Below are positions 44,887 to 53,863 of a stretch of DNA of 64,000 nt, piece by piece (position 1 is the first letter of the stretch; each line of letters starts with the position of its first letter). Both the position numbers and the translations under genes were made by a program. This DNA is from Methylocapsa palsarum. Its GTDB lineage: Bacteria; Pseudomonadota; Alphaproteobacteria; Rhizobiales; Beijerinckiaceae. The notes under the pieces were generated by a model that worked only from the letters and a program-made list of their open reading frames with translations, searched no databases and was not told the origin of the DNA. The stretch spans positions 62,001-126,000 of the forward strand of contig NZ_FOSN01000001.1 in assembly GCF_900114285.1 (NCBI RefSeq), in the 5' to 3' direction.

Positions 44887-45431
44887 TTCTCCGTCAATTC
44901 GCTCCTGCGTCTGGCGACGAGCGTTTGCAGATCTTTCAAACTCTCCGCGACGCTCGTGGCCTCGAAGTCCTTCAGCCGCGCGGTGTTCTCAAGGTCGATG
45001 CGCCGCGGATAGACCTTGACCATGCCTTCGGGCGCGCGCGTTTCAAGTTCCGGCGCGGTGTCGCAGGCGAAGACGATGCTCGGCACGCGGCACTTTCCGG
45101 CCTGCGCGAACACATTGGTCGCGAGATTGTCGGAGATGCCATAGACGAATTTCGCGACGCTGTTCGACGAGGCCGGCGCGACGATGAGCGTATGGTAGAT
45201 TCCGTGGTAGAAATTGCCGACCACGGGAGAACTGGCGGCGCCGTCGGGAAAGATGCGGGCCGCATCCGGAAGATCGTATTTCTGCTTGTACATTCGCAAC
45301 ACCTCGGCGGCCGCCTTGCTGACGAAGACGTCGACATGCTCCAGCTCGCGCACCAGATCGAGGCACTCGTTGAAGAAATGACCGGAGCCGGTGAGCGCCC
45401 AGCCCCAGCGCGGGACGACGATATCGTTCAT
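44883..45431 (-). CDS. Archaeoflavoprotein / DmrB-like dihydromethanopterin reductase
   Basis: This 182 aa flavoprotein of the FMN-dependent decarboxylase fold starts RWGWALTGSGHFFNECL and has the FMN-binding segments IVAPASSNSVAKFVYGISDNLATN and IVFACDT. Relatives (AfpA, DmrB) reduce dihydromethanopterin to the tetrahydro form. It stands between MfnE and the pteroate-synthase-like gene, which supports the final reduction step of the cofactor. Confidence 0.83.
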   Translation of the reverse strand: MNDIVVPRWGWALTGSGHFFNECLDLVRELEHVDVFVSKAAAEVLRMYKQKYDLPDAARIFPDGAASSPVVGNFYHGIYHTLIVAPASSNSVAKFVYGISDNLATNVFAQAGKCRVPSIVFACDTAPELETRAPEGMVKVYPRRIDLENTARLKDFEATSVAESLKDLQTLVARRRSELTEK

Positions 45432-45520
45432 GTTCGCACCTTCATCATAGCGGCTCTCATCGCTTCGATCGCGTCATCAATTCGTCCCCGGCGATCGGGG
45501 GCGGTTTCGGGACTGCCGCG

Positions 45521-46138
45521 CTACTCCAACATCACGTTAACGCCCGGAACCCCGCCGCCGCGCAATATGTCCAGCGCCCCGGGAAGCGCGGCCGGACCCG
45601 CGATAAAAACCTCGACCCCCGCCTGACCCGAGAACAACGGAAACAGCGGATCGACGACATCGTCCATCGCAAGATCCTCGACGAGCGCTCCGGCCGGGCA
45701 ATCGCAGGACTTGATCAGCAGCAAACGGCGCGCGCCGATCTTCGCCGCGAGCCAGGCGCTGAGGGAATCCGAGGTCGCATCCCACGACGCCGGCACCTCG
45801 ATCGCAGGCGCAACCATTCGCGACGGTAGCCAGACCGGTATCCCGCCAGCTTGCAAGACGCTCTCAATTTCACCGGCCGACGCGGCCAGATCGAAGATCC
45901 CGGAAAACGCCGCGAGGGCGCAACCATACTGCTCCATCGCCAGCAGCGCCATCTTGTGCGCGGCCTTGTCGTCGAAGCCCATCTCGGCCTGGGCGTCGCG
46001 AACGGCGGCGGCGAAAGGGCCTCCGCCGGGCACGACAACCAGCGGCCCGCCCCAGGCGATGAGCGTCGCGAGCCAAGCCTCGCGTTGCGCGGCCGAATGC
46101 GCGAGGCTGCCGCCCACCTTGACGATCGTGACGCTCAA
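45521..46138 (-). CDS. mfnE: MfnE-like amino-acid-kinase family protein (methanofuran synthesis)
   Basis: This 205 aa protein of the aspartokinase/uridylate kinase fold has TIVKVGGSL at the N-terminus, VVVPGGGPFA, and DATSDSLSAWLA for nucleotide binding. In methanogens MfnE phosphorylates the aminomethylfuran phosphate to a diphosphate. The ATGA overlap with the MfnB-FolB gene supports this assignment. Confidence 0.8.
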   Translation of the reverse strand: MSVTIVKVGGSLAHSAAQREAWLATLIAWGGPLVVVPGGGPFAAAVRDAQAEMGFDDKAAHKMALLAMEQYGCALAAFSGIFDLAASAGEIESVLQAGGIPVWLPSRMVAPAIEVPASWDATSDSLSAWLAAKIGARRLLLIKSCDCPAGALVEDLAMDDVVDPLFPLFSGQAGVEVFIAGPAALPGALDILRGGGVPGVNVMLE

Positions 46139-47310
46139 TGACTTCTCTTGCCGCCCGCGCTTGCGAACCCGGTCGCCAGCTGATCGACCGCCGCGGCTTC
46201 GCTCGCGCGCTCGCGCCTGATCTCGACGCCGACCCTGCCGGGAATGATGTCGAGCTTTTCAATCCGCACGCACACGCGAACGACCTCGGGATGGCGCAGA
46301 ACGCTATCCGCAAGTTCGCGCGCCAGGGTCTCGACCAATTCCACATGGCCCTGGCCGAGCAGGATCTTGATCGCGTCGATCACGACATCGTAGGAAAAAA
46401 TATCCCGCATATCGTCCGAATGATGATTTGAACGCCGCACGTCCACATCGACGTTGAAACGGACGTTCTGCTTCATTCCGCGCTCGTAATCATAGGCGCC
46501 GATGAAACAGGGCATGATGAGGTCATGCACGAAAACACGGTCGGTTTCGATGGCGCGTTCGTTCGCCGCGATGTACCCGCGGCCAAAAAAGAATCGTAAA
46601 TCGGCGCCCGCGTCGACGGCGGCGCGGCCGGACTGCGCCTGCGGGATCAGGTCGCGAATCATCCGCACGGCTCCGGCGTCGATGGCGGCCTCGCGAGTCC
46701 GGCCCTGGCACAGGGAACCTCGAAACCCGAGGTAGCCTGGGCGCATCGGCAGGAGACGCGGAATGTCCGGCGGCTCGAGCGATCCGGCGAGTCCCGAGGC
46801 GAGACCGTGCGCGTTGCAGCGCCCGATAAAACCGTTGAGCGCAGCGACGTCCATGTGATCCAGAAGCCGCCCGGCATTTTTGGCCGCCGTGTCGAGCATG
46901 GCGCCCGCGAAGCCCTGCGCGGCCATCAGCGCGACGAGTTCGAGATCGGGAGTCTTGTCCGCGAAGAGAACGCCGACGAGTTTGGTCCTGGCGGCGATCG
47001 GCGCCAGCGCGCGCACGCCGTCGGCGCCGGTCTGGTCCGAGGAAAATCCGATTTTCACGTAATCGCAACCGGCGGCGGCCATTTTCGCAACGGCCTCGAC
47101 TCCAGCATCCGGATCAGCGAACAAGGCCCCCGCCGCGGCGCTGACGGGTTTGCGTTTGGCCACCTGGCGCACGATGGTCGCGGCGAGCGCAGGATCGAGC
47201 GCGCCCAGCGCTCCATTCGCTGGATCCTTCAGATCGATAATGTCGGCGCCGCCCGCCCAAACCGCCTCGGCCTCGGCCGGATCGGTCACGCTTGCGAGCA
47301 TCAAGGTCAT
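46135..47310 (-). CDS. mfnB: Fusion of (5-formylfuran-3-yl)methyl phosphate synthase (MfnB) and dihydroneopterin aldolase (FolB-like)
   Basis: This 391 aa protein has an N-terminal TIM barrel (about 1-235) beginning MTLMLASVTDPAEAEAVWAG with DIIDLKDP and YVKIGFSSD, as in archaeal MfnB that makes the furan ring of methanofuran. The C-terminal part (about 255-375) is a dihydroneopterin aldolase: FVHDLIMPCFIGAYDYERG, VELVETLARELAD, and IEKLDIIPGRVGVE with the catalytic lysine region. So one protein seems to serve furan and pterin synthesis. The ATG at 47310 is favoured (GAGGGA upstream); 47343 has no ribosome site. It overlaps mfnE by four bases. Confidence 0.85.
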   Translation of the reverse strand: MTLMLASVTDPAEAEAVWAGGADIIDLKDPANGALGALDPALAATIVRQVAKRKPVSAAAGALFADPDAGVEAVAKMAAAGCDYVKIGFSSDQTGADGVRALAPIAARTKLVGVLFADKTPDLELVALMAAQGFAGAMLDTAAKNAGRLLDHMDVAALNGFIGRCNAHGLASGLAGSLEPPDIPRLLPMRPGYLGFRGSLCQGRTREAAIDAGAVRMIRDLIPQAQSGRAAVDAGADLRFFFGRGYIAANERAIETDRVFVHDLIMPCFIGAYDYERGMKQNVRFNVDVDVRRSNHHSDDMRDIFSYDVVIDAIKILLGQGHVELVETLARELADSVLRHPEVVRVCVRIEKLDIIPGRVGVEIRRERASEAAAVDQLATGFASAGGKRSH

Positions 47311-47443
47311 TCTGGCGGTTCCCTCGCCGGCGCCGGCGATCATTCGAGTTTACGGAGAAAATCCGAGGTCGTTTTACGAGGTAGTTCTATATGCGGCAGA
47401 CGCGCTTGAATAGTGCCGCTGCGGCCAGGGCGGCTCCCGCCGA

Positions 47444-48286
47444 TCACCCTTCCTCGATCGCGGCGGCGATCAGAGCCCGCAATTGCCCGACGGCGCCGCC
47501 TGCGCGGCGCGCCAACGCCGCGCCGTCGCAGCGCCCGGCCTCGACGATTCCGCGCACGGAATTCGTCAGAAGGACATGGTCCGCCTCGGCGACGTCGTTT
47601 GCAAACAGTGACGTCTCCATCGCGGTCAAGCCCGCCGCCTGAGCCATCGACAGCAGCCTCGCCCGCATCGTGCCCGGCAAGGCGCCGTCCGCGACCGGCG
47701 GCGTCTCCAGCCGGTCGCCGCGTATGATGAACACATTGGCGGCGCTCGCGCAGGCGATCGCCCCGCAGGTGTTGAGCATCAAGGCATCGTCCGCCTCGAG
47801 AGACCGCGCCTCCTGCAGCGCGATGATGTTGTCGAGATAGGGCAGCGCCTTGATCCGCGACACGGGCGACAATTCGTTCCGCCGCGTGGCGGCCGCGATA
47901 TGGAGCGAAATCGGCTCCTCCCGCGCGGGCGGCGGCGGCGACAACGACATGACGATTGTCGGGCGCGGCTCCGGCGGAGGAGCAAGGCCGCGCGGCCCGC
48001 CGCCGCGGCTCACCGTGATGCGCAGCACGCCGGATTTCGCGCCGTCATCCGCGACGTAGCGGACAATTTCGGCGTGGAGCCGGTCGATATCGACGGTGTC
48101 CGCGAAACCAAGGACCGCCAGGCCGAACGCCAGCCGTTCGAGATGGGCCGGCAGATCGAACGGCTTGCCATTGTGAACGGCGAGCGTCTCGAAAACGCCG
48201 TCGCCGAGCAGAAACCCGCGGTCGGCCGCCGAAACGCAGGCCTCGTCGGGCGCGAAAAGCTCGCCATTTCGCCAGATGCGCGTCAT
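47444..48286 (-). CDS. pabC: Aminodeoxychorismate lyase (class IV aminotransferase fold)
   Basis: This 280 aa fold-type IV PLP protein opens TRIWRNGELFAPDEACVSAADRGFLLGDGVFETL (described in pieces), with the PLP lysine in RIKALPYLDN. The aminotransferase class covers IlvE and PabC; linkage to pabA and pabB (ATGA overlap with pabA) makes PabC the best call. It releases pyruvate to yield p-aminobenzoate. Confidence 0.88.
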   Translation of the reverse strand: MTRIWRNGELFAPDEACVSAADRGFLLGDGVFETLAVHNGKPFDLPAHLERLAFGLAVLGFADTVDIDRLHAEIVRYVADDGAKSGVLRITVSRGGGPRGLAPPPEPRPTIVMSLSPPPPAREEPISLHIAAATRRNELSPVSRIKALPYLDNIIALQEARSLEADDALMLNTCGAIACASAANVFIIRGDRLETPPVADGALPGTMRARLLSMAQAAGLTAMETSLFANDVAEADHVLLTNSVRGIVEAGRCDGAALARRAGGAVGQLRALIAAAIEEG

Positions 48287-48846
48287 GGCGAGGGAATGCG
48301 CTCGAGAAAATTGCGGAGCAAATGCCGTCCGTGTTCTGTCAGGATGGATTCGGGATGGAATTGAACGCCGAACGTCGGATGCCGGCGGTGTTGTAGCGCC
48401 ATGATCTCGCCTTCCTGCGACCACGCTGTCGCAATGAGGTCCGGGTTGTCGTCGTCGAGTTCGACGATCAGGGAATGATAGCGGCCGACGTTAAGCGGAG
48501 AGGGCAGGCCATGCAAAATGCCGGCTCCCTCGTGCGTGACGAGGCTCGCCTCGCCATGCATCGGCCGCAGCGCGCGCGTGACGCGGCCGCCGAACGCCTG
48601 CCCGATGCATTGATGCCCAAGGCAAACGCCAAGGATCGGCGCGCGGCCGGAATATTCGAGCACGAGGCGATTCGAGATTCCCGCCTCGTTCGGAGTGCAG
48701 GGTCCAGGCGAAATCACGATCGCCTCCGGCGTTTGCGACGGCGGCGCCGCGTCGTTGCGGACGACGACGGGGTCGGCGCCGAGTTCGCGCAGATAATTTG
48801 CAATCGTGTGAACGAAGGAATCATAATTATCAATGACAAGAATCAA
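48283..48846 (-). CDS. pabA: Aminodeoxychorismate synthase glutamine amidotransferase subunit
   Basis: This 187 aa class I glutamine amidotransferase starts ILVIDNYDSFVHTI, with catalytic C75 in GVCLGHQCIGQAF and the HPE triad part in FGVQFHPES. It supplies ammonia to PabB. The start is a TTG overlapping the pabB stop (TTGA); a longer open frame to 49236 only reads through pabB in another frame. TrpG is an alternative name; the pabB and pabC context decides for PabA. Confidence 0.92.
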   Translation of the reverse strand: MILVIDNYDSFVHTIANYLRELGADPVVVRNDAAPPSQTPEAIVISPGPCTPNEAGISNRLVLEYSGRAPILGVCLGHQCIGQAFGGRVTRALRPMHGEASLVTHEGAGILHGLPSPLNVGRYHSLIVELDDDNPDLIATAWSQEGEIMALQHRRHPTFGVQFHPESILTEHGRHLLRNFLERIPSP

Positions 48847-50207
48847 CGAGCGAGTTCCTTGACGCCGAACGCCTCGAAAACGCGACGGGCCTTGTCCAGA
48901 GTTTCCAGATATTCGGCTCTTGGGTCCGACCCTGCGACGACGCCGCCGCCCGCCTGCGTCACGCAGGTCCGGCCACGAAAACTGGCCGTGCGAATGACGA
49001 TGTTGGTGTCCATCGCGCCATTGAATCCAAGATAGCCGATGGCCCCGCAATAGGGCCCCCGCGCGTGGCGTTCGAGTTCCGTGATGATCTCCATTGCGCG
49101 CACCTTCGGGCACCCGGTGATCGAACCGCCAGGAAACGCCGCGGCGAGAAGATCGACGGCGCCGCGCCCCTCGCTGAGACGGCCGACGACGGTCGAAACG
49201 AGGTGATGCACCGTCGCAAAGGATTCGAGAGCGCACAGTTGAGGAGTGAGCACGGAGCCGGGGACGCAGACCTTGGACAGATCGTTGCGCAGAAGATCGA
49301 CGATCATGACGTTTTCGGCGCGGTCCTTGCGGCTTTCGAACAGAGCCTGGGCCTGAAGCGAGTCAAGGACGGCGTCGGCGAAGCGGGGCCGCGTTCCCTT
49401 GATCGGCCGGGTCTCGACCCTGTCGCCCTCGACCTTGAGAAACCGTTCGGGCGAGGCCGAGGCGATGACGAAGCTCTCGTGATCCAGATAGGCGCCGAAC
49501 GGGGCGGGGTTGATCTTGCGCAGATGTTTGTAAAAACCGAAATGGTCGAAATCGTTGGGCGCCTGAGCTTCGAATCTTTGCGACAGATTCGCCTGAAAAA
49601 TATCGCCGGCGAGAATCCGTTCGATGACTTCGCCGACCGCCCGCTCGTAGGTCGCCTTGGTGAAATTGCTGGACCATTCGTCGATCGCGATATTCCCCGC
49701 GGAAAAGGTTCCTGGCGCGCGGCGCAGCTCCGATTCGAAAAAATGACCGCGCTCGGCCGCGCGCCGGCTTCGCAGCCCCGGCTCCGTCTCGGGAAGCCCG
49801 CTGGACATGATCCAGCCCCTGCGCTGGACGCAGTCAAAGGCGACGACGACGTCGTAGAATCCGAGGGAAAGATCGGGAAACGCGAGGTCGTTGCGCTCCG
49901 GCTCGGGCAAGCGTTCCAGACTGCGGCCGAGTTCATAAGAAAAAAGCCCGGCGGCGCCGCCCTGAAAAGGCGGCAGGCCGGGCACGGTCGGCAGGCGATG
50001 AGCCTCAAGCGCGGCTTTGAGGCGCGCGATCCAGCTGTCGTTGGTCTCGTCGCCCTGGAGGCGGGCGAACGGATCTGCGGCGACGAAACTGTAGCGGCCC
50101 AGCGTTTCGTCGGCCCGGGCGCTGTCGAGAAATGTCAGAAACGGCAGATGGCGCAACGCTTGCGCCGCCTCGGCCGGGTCACAAAAATCAATCTCGATGA
50201 CATGCAT
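48843..50207 (-). CDS. pabB: Aminodeoxychorismate synthase component I
   Basis: This 454 aa chorismate-utilising enzyme has SPERFLKVEGDRVETRPIKGTRPR, KDRAENVMIVDLLRNDLSKVC and the C-terminal PGGSITGCPK motif (all in the C-terminal half). It adds ammonia to chorismate for p-aminobenzoate. It heads a minus-strand run pabB-pabA-pabC followed by methanofuran and H4MPT genes, so precursor and cofactor synthesis are likely co-regulated. Confidence 0.94.
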   Translation of the reverse strand: MHVIEIDFCDPAEAAQALRHLPFLTFLDSARADETLGRYSFVAADPFARLQGDETNDSWIARLKAALEAHRLPTVPGLPPFQGGAAGLFSYELGRSLERLPEPERNDLAFPDLSLGFYDVVVAFDCVQRRGWIMSSGLPETEPGLRSRRAAERGHFFESELRRAPGTFSAGNIAIDEWSSNFTKATYERAVGEVIERILAGDIFQANLSQRFEAQAPNDFDHFGFYKHLRKINPAPFGAYLDHESFVIASASPERFLKVEGDRVETRPIKGTRPRFADAVLDSLQAQALFESRKDRAENVMIVDLLRNDLSKVCVPGSVLTPQLCALESFATVHHLVSTVVGRLSEGRGAVDLLAAAFPGGSITGCPKVRAMEIITELERHARGPYCGAIGYLGFNGAMDTNIVIRTASFRGRTCVTQAGGGVVAGSDPRAEYLETLDKARRVFEAFGVKELAR

Positions 50208-50415
50208 TGACGCGCCTTTGGAAACATCGACGACCGCGATGAAAACCCTCCCCTTTGATCCGTCGCTCCACGGTCCGGGTTATCACTGCCGGCCGTCTTT
50301 ATCGCTTTAAGTCAAGCGTGCAGGGCGATCAAACGCTTCCGCGCCCTGGCCGCTTCGCCTAGGGCGGCGGGCGTTCATCGCCGCGCCATGCTCGCCGCTT
50401 TGGTCCGCCCGGCGC

Positions 50416-50661
50416 TTAGGAGGCTCCCGCCTCTTTTTCCGGCTGGGGAGGCTTCGGCGCTTCCGGGGCTGGCTCGGGCGCGCCTTTCGGCGCCGGCGGC
50501 GGAGCCTTGGGCTTGGCTGCCGGGCGGCCCTTGTAGGCGAACGAATCAGCGCGGCCGCGAGCTGCAGCGCGGCCGGTCGAGGGGAGAGGCCGACCCATGG
50601 CCGATGGAACGATCGCCGTCCTCACATTCGCACCCTGATAGTTCGCAACCTGATAGTTCAT
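50416..50661 (-). CDS. Small Pro/Ala-rich hypothetical protein
   Basis: This 81 aa protein has N-terminus MNYQVANYQGANVRTAIVP, containing a repeated NYQ(V/G)AN unit, then a basic part (GRAAARGRADSFAYKGR) and a tail of Lys/Pro/Ala/Glu. AGGAGAAGTCC stands directly before the ATG at 50661, a strong ribosome site. No family is recognised. An overlapping plus-strand frame at 50388 has no comparable start signal. Confidence 0.55.
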   Translation of the reverse strand: MNYQVANYQGANVRTAIVPSAMGRPLPSTGRAAARGRADSFAYKGRPAAKPKAPPPAPKGAPEPAPEAPKPPQPEKEAGAS

Positions 50662-51145
50662 GGACTTCTCCTTCGGTCGTCGTTTTCGGCCGGTCGGGTC
50701 TAGGGCTAGGCCCGGCCGCTGAAAGACCGGAACGCGCGTCGGATCGTCCAAAAATCTCGTATGCATAGGATTGGGGGAGGCGTCAACTCTTAAAACCCGT
50801 CACTTATTGATCCTCCGGATCGGCGGGCGTCAGTGCGGTTTTCGCTGAAGGCGAGGCTGGCGCGCGTCCGAATTTTGTGGCATTGCGCTTGTCGGACAAG
50901 CCTACCGAAGATTTGGCGGGTCCGCCAATCGTTCAGAACGTCGTCTTGATAAGCTCCCGCCTTCCACGCCAACCCCGGTAGCAAGAAAGCCAGCCAGAAA
51001 ACACCGATCTGAGGCCTTGCGGCTCCCGGCTTTGCAGCCTAACAGCGCTCATGACGGCTCGGATGGCGGCGGCGCCGCAAGACGCCGGAAACAGCAGGCG
51101 CGCGGTCAGGGAAGGCTGGCGAGGCGCGTCCCTTGAGGAGGATTT
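50662..51145. other. Upstream region of the fhc operon
   Basis: This 480 bp non-coding region between the small minus-strand gene and fhcB should hold both promoters. It contains a perfect palindrome at 50913-50928. I see no further gene or RNA. Confidence 0.5.
50913..50928. promoter_or_regulatory. Perfect palindrome upstream of fhcB
   Basis: TTGGCGG-GT-CCGCCAA at 50913-50928 is a perfect 7 bp inverted repeat with a 2 nt centre, compact like a repressor operator, about 215 bp before fhcB. No T-run follows, which argues against a terminator. Confidence 0.35.
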
Positions 51146-52237
51146 ATGGTCGAGGCCCGGATTGATGGAAAGCCCGCGGGAATTGACGCGGCGGTCAAGC
51201 GCGCGGCCGAGATTTTGGGCGCGGCGCGGTTCCCCGTCATCGCCGGGCTTGGCACCGACGTCGCCGGCGCCCGCGCCTCGATAGCGCTCGCTGAACGGCT
51301 GCGCGGCGCTTACGACCATCTCGGCTCCAAACGGATTTTCGCCGACCTCGATGTTCTGCGCCAGGCGGGACAGTTCCTGACGACGCCGAACGAGGCGCGC
51401 CTTCATGCAGACGTTCTTCTTTTCGTGGGCAGGGACCTGACGCGGGTCTGGCCCAAATTGCTGGAGCGCCTCGCGCCGGCCGAAAAACCCGAACTCGCCC
51501 TCGAGCCGACCGCGCGGAAGATCATCTGGATCGACGCCGGAGCCGTCCCAGCCGAACTGAACGGACTGCCTCTCGTAACGCTCGACGCGCCGGACCTGCG
51601 CTCCGCGCTGGCGCTCGTGCGGGCGAGGGTCGCGGGAAAGCCCGTCGCCGCCTCCGGCGAGGAAACGAAAAAGTTCGACGAGATCGCCAAGATCCTCAAC
51701 GAGGCGAAATTCGGCGCCGCGATCTGGGGCGGCGAGACCATCGACCAGCTCGCGATCGAAATGCTTTACGGCCTCCTTGCCGATCTCAACAAGACGACGA
51801 GGTTTTCAGGCTTCCCCGTCGGCGCGGGCGACAATAGCGCGGGCGTCGTCCTGACGTCGGGCTGGATGACCGGCTTCCCGATCCGGACCGGATTCGGCCG
51901 GGGCTATCCCGAACATGACCCCTGGCGGTTCGACGCCATCCGCCTGATCGAAAGCGGCGAGACGGACGCCGCGCTCTGGGTGTCCTCCTACAGTCAATCC
52001 ACGCCGCAATGGGAAAAAGACATCCCGCTGGTCGCGCTGGTCGCGCCAAAAACGAAATTCGGCCGCGAGCCGCAGGTCGTCATCGAGGTCGGCTGTCCGG
52101 GCGTCGATCACGACGGCGCGGAGTTCGCGCGCGACACCGGGTCGATCATCGCCCGCGCGGCGTCGAATTCCAGCGGCGCGCCTCTGGCCTCAGCCATTAT
52201 CGCCCGCATTGCCGAGCAGATCGACGGAGCCGTCTAA
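51146..52237 (+). CDS. fhcB: Formyltransferase/hydrolase complex subunit B
   Basis: This 363 aa protein is homologous to formylmethanofuran dehydrogenase subunit B but lacks its Fe-S and molybdopterin features, as is typical of FhcB: N-terminal FPVIAGLGTDVAGARASIALAERL and a central GFPVGAGDNSAGVVLTSGWMTGFP. It is a structural part of the Fhc complex. The ATG follows GAGGATTT. fhcA begins directly after its stop codon. Confidence 0.93.
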   Translation: MVEARIDGKPAGIDAAVKRAAEILGAARFPVIAGLGTDVAGARASIALAERLRGAYDHLGSKRIFADLDVLRQAGQFLTTPNEARLHADVLLFVGRDLTRVWPKLLERLAPAEKPELALEPTARKIIWIDAGAVPAELNGLPLVTLDAPDLRSALALVRARVAGKPVAASGEETKKFDEIAKILNEAKFGAAIWGGETIDQLAIEMLYGLLADLNKTTRFSGFPVGAGDNSAGVVLTSGWMTGFPIRTGFGRGYPEHDPWRFDAIRLIESGETDAALWVSSYSQSTPQWEKDIPLVALVAPKTKFGREPQVVIEVGCPGVDHDGAEFARDTGSIIARAASNSSGAPLASAIIARIAEQIDGAV

Positions 52238-53863
52238 ATGCTGATTCTTCTCAAGGGCGGACGCCTGATAGATCCCGTCAACCAGCGCGACGAAATCGCG
52301 GACCTCTGGATCGAAAACGGGCGCATCATTTCGCCGCCGCCCGGCCGCATTCCAGATCAGGCGCATGACCTCGCCGGCAAGATCGTCATGGCCGGCGCCA
52401 TCGACATCCATTCGCATATCGCCGGCGGCAATGTGAACACCGCGCGGCTGCTTCTGCCGGAAATGCACCGCGCCATGCGCGAGGCCGAGCTGCCGTTCTC
52501 GACCGCCAAATGGTCCACCTTCGAGACCGGCAACATCTACGCGCAGATGGGCTTTACGACCGTGATCGAGCCGGCGGTCGCGCCCGATCATGCGCTCCAG
52601 GCGCATCTCGAACTCGCCGACATTCCGATCATCGACAAGGCGGCGCTGATCGTTCTCGGCAACGACGATTTTCTGCTGTCGCTGCTGCGCGACGGCGAGA
52701 GCCGGTCGGCGGTCGCCGATTATGTCGCCGCGACCCTCACCACCGCCAACGGCCTCGGCGTCAAATGCATCAACGCGGGCGGCGCGGCGGCGTTCAAATA
52801 TAACGCGCGCACCTTTGAACTCGACGACGTGGTGCCGCATTACGGCGTGTCCTCCCGCCAGATCGTCCAGGCCTTGCAGCAGGCTGTGGAAGACCTCAAG
52901 ATTCCGCATCCGCTGTGCCTGCACACCAACAATCTCGGCATTCCGGGCAACGTCACGACGGCGCTGGCGACGATCGAGGCGGCGCGCGGCAAGCCCCTGC
53001 ACCTCGCGCATCTGCAATTCTATTCCTATGGCGACGAAGGCGACCACGGCATGTCCTCGGCGGCCGCCGCCCTCGCCGAAGCCGTCAACAAGGCGCCGAA
53101 TGTGACGGTCGACGTCGGCCAGGTCATGTTCAAACAGACCGTGACGATCTCGTCCGACGTGCTGCGGCAGTTCAACGGCGCCTCGTCGGCGAAGCCGCGC
53201 AAATCGGTCATCTTCGACGGCGACGCAAACGGCGGCGGCATCGTCCCATACCTCTATCAGGAGAACAGTTTCATCAACGCGGTGCAATGGGCCTGCGGAC
53301 TCGAATTGTTCATGCTGATCGAGGACCCGTGGCGGCTGTTCTTCACCACCGATCACCCGAACGGCGCGCCCTTCACCACCTATCCGGACATTTTCGCGCT
53401 GCTGATGAGCCGCGACGCGCGGGCGCAGGCGATGTCGCGCCTGCCCGAAGACGCCGTCGCCATGACGACGCTCAATTCGATCACCCGCGAATATGATCTG
53501 AACGAGATCGCCATCATGACACGCGCGGCTCCGGCGAGACTCCTCAACCTGAAGGATCGCGGACACCTTGGCGTCGGCGCGGTCGCCGACGTCGCGGTCT
53601 ATTCGCCGGACAAGGACATATCGAAGATGTTCCGCTTCGCGCATCTCGTGTTCAAGGACGGCGACCTCGTCGTGCGCGACGGCCGGGTCACCCATTACCG
53701 CTTCGGCAAGGCGTTGACCGTCCGGCCCGGTTTCGACAAGGCCATCGAGCAGCGCCTCGCCCGCTATTTCGACCATCACTTTGGCGTCACGGACAATCTT
53801 TTCGCCGTCCCCAGCCATCTGCTTCCGCACGACGAGCCGTTCCAGGAGGTCGCATGCCAATGA
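52238..53863 (+). CDS. fhcA: Formyltransferase/hydrolase complex subunit A
   Basis: This 541 aa amidohydrolase-superfamily protein is homologous to FmdA/FwdA. The metal-binding HxH is H58/H60 in AIDIHSHIAGG, and CLHTNNLGIPGN and FTTDHPNGAPFTTYP are conserved further on. It hydrolyses formylmethanofuran to formate and methanofuran. It abuts fhcB and overlaps fhcD by 10 bp. Confidence 0.95.
   Translation: MLILLKGGRLIDPVNQRDEIADLWIENGRIISPPPGRIPDQAHDLAGKIVMAGAIDIHSHIAGGNVNTARLLLPEMHRAMREAELPFSTAKWSTFETGNIYAQMGFTTVIEPAVAPDHALQAHLELADIPIIDKAALIVLGNDDFLLSLLRDGESRSAVADYVAATLTTANGLGVKCINAGGAAAFKYNARTFELDDVVPHYGVSSRQIVQALQQAVEDLKIPHPLCLHTNNLGIPGNVTTALATIEAARGKPLHLAHLQFYSYGDEGDHGMSSAAAALAEAVNKAPNVTVDVGQVMFKQTVTISSDVLRQFNGASSAKPRKSVIFDGDANGGGIVPYLYQENSFINAVQWACGLELFMLIEDPWRLFFTTDHPNGAPFTTYPDIFALLMSRDARAQAMSRLPEDAVAMTTLNSITREYDLNEIAIMTRAAPARLLNLKDRGHLGVGAVADVAVYSPDKDISKMFRFAHLVFKDGDLVVRDGRVTHYRFGKALTVRPGFDKAIEQRLARYFDHHFGVTDNLFAVPSHLLPHDEPFQEVACQ

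Noticed and set aside
50388-50768. Plus-strand frame of 126 codons
   Set aside because: It is antisense to the small Pro/Ala-rich protein, which has a strong ribosome site.
52190-53860. Minus-strand frame of 556 codons
   Set aside because: It is antisense to fhcA.
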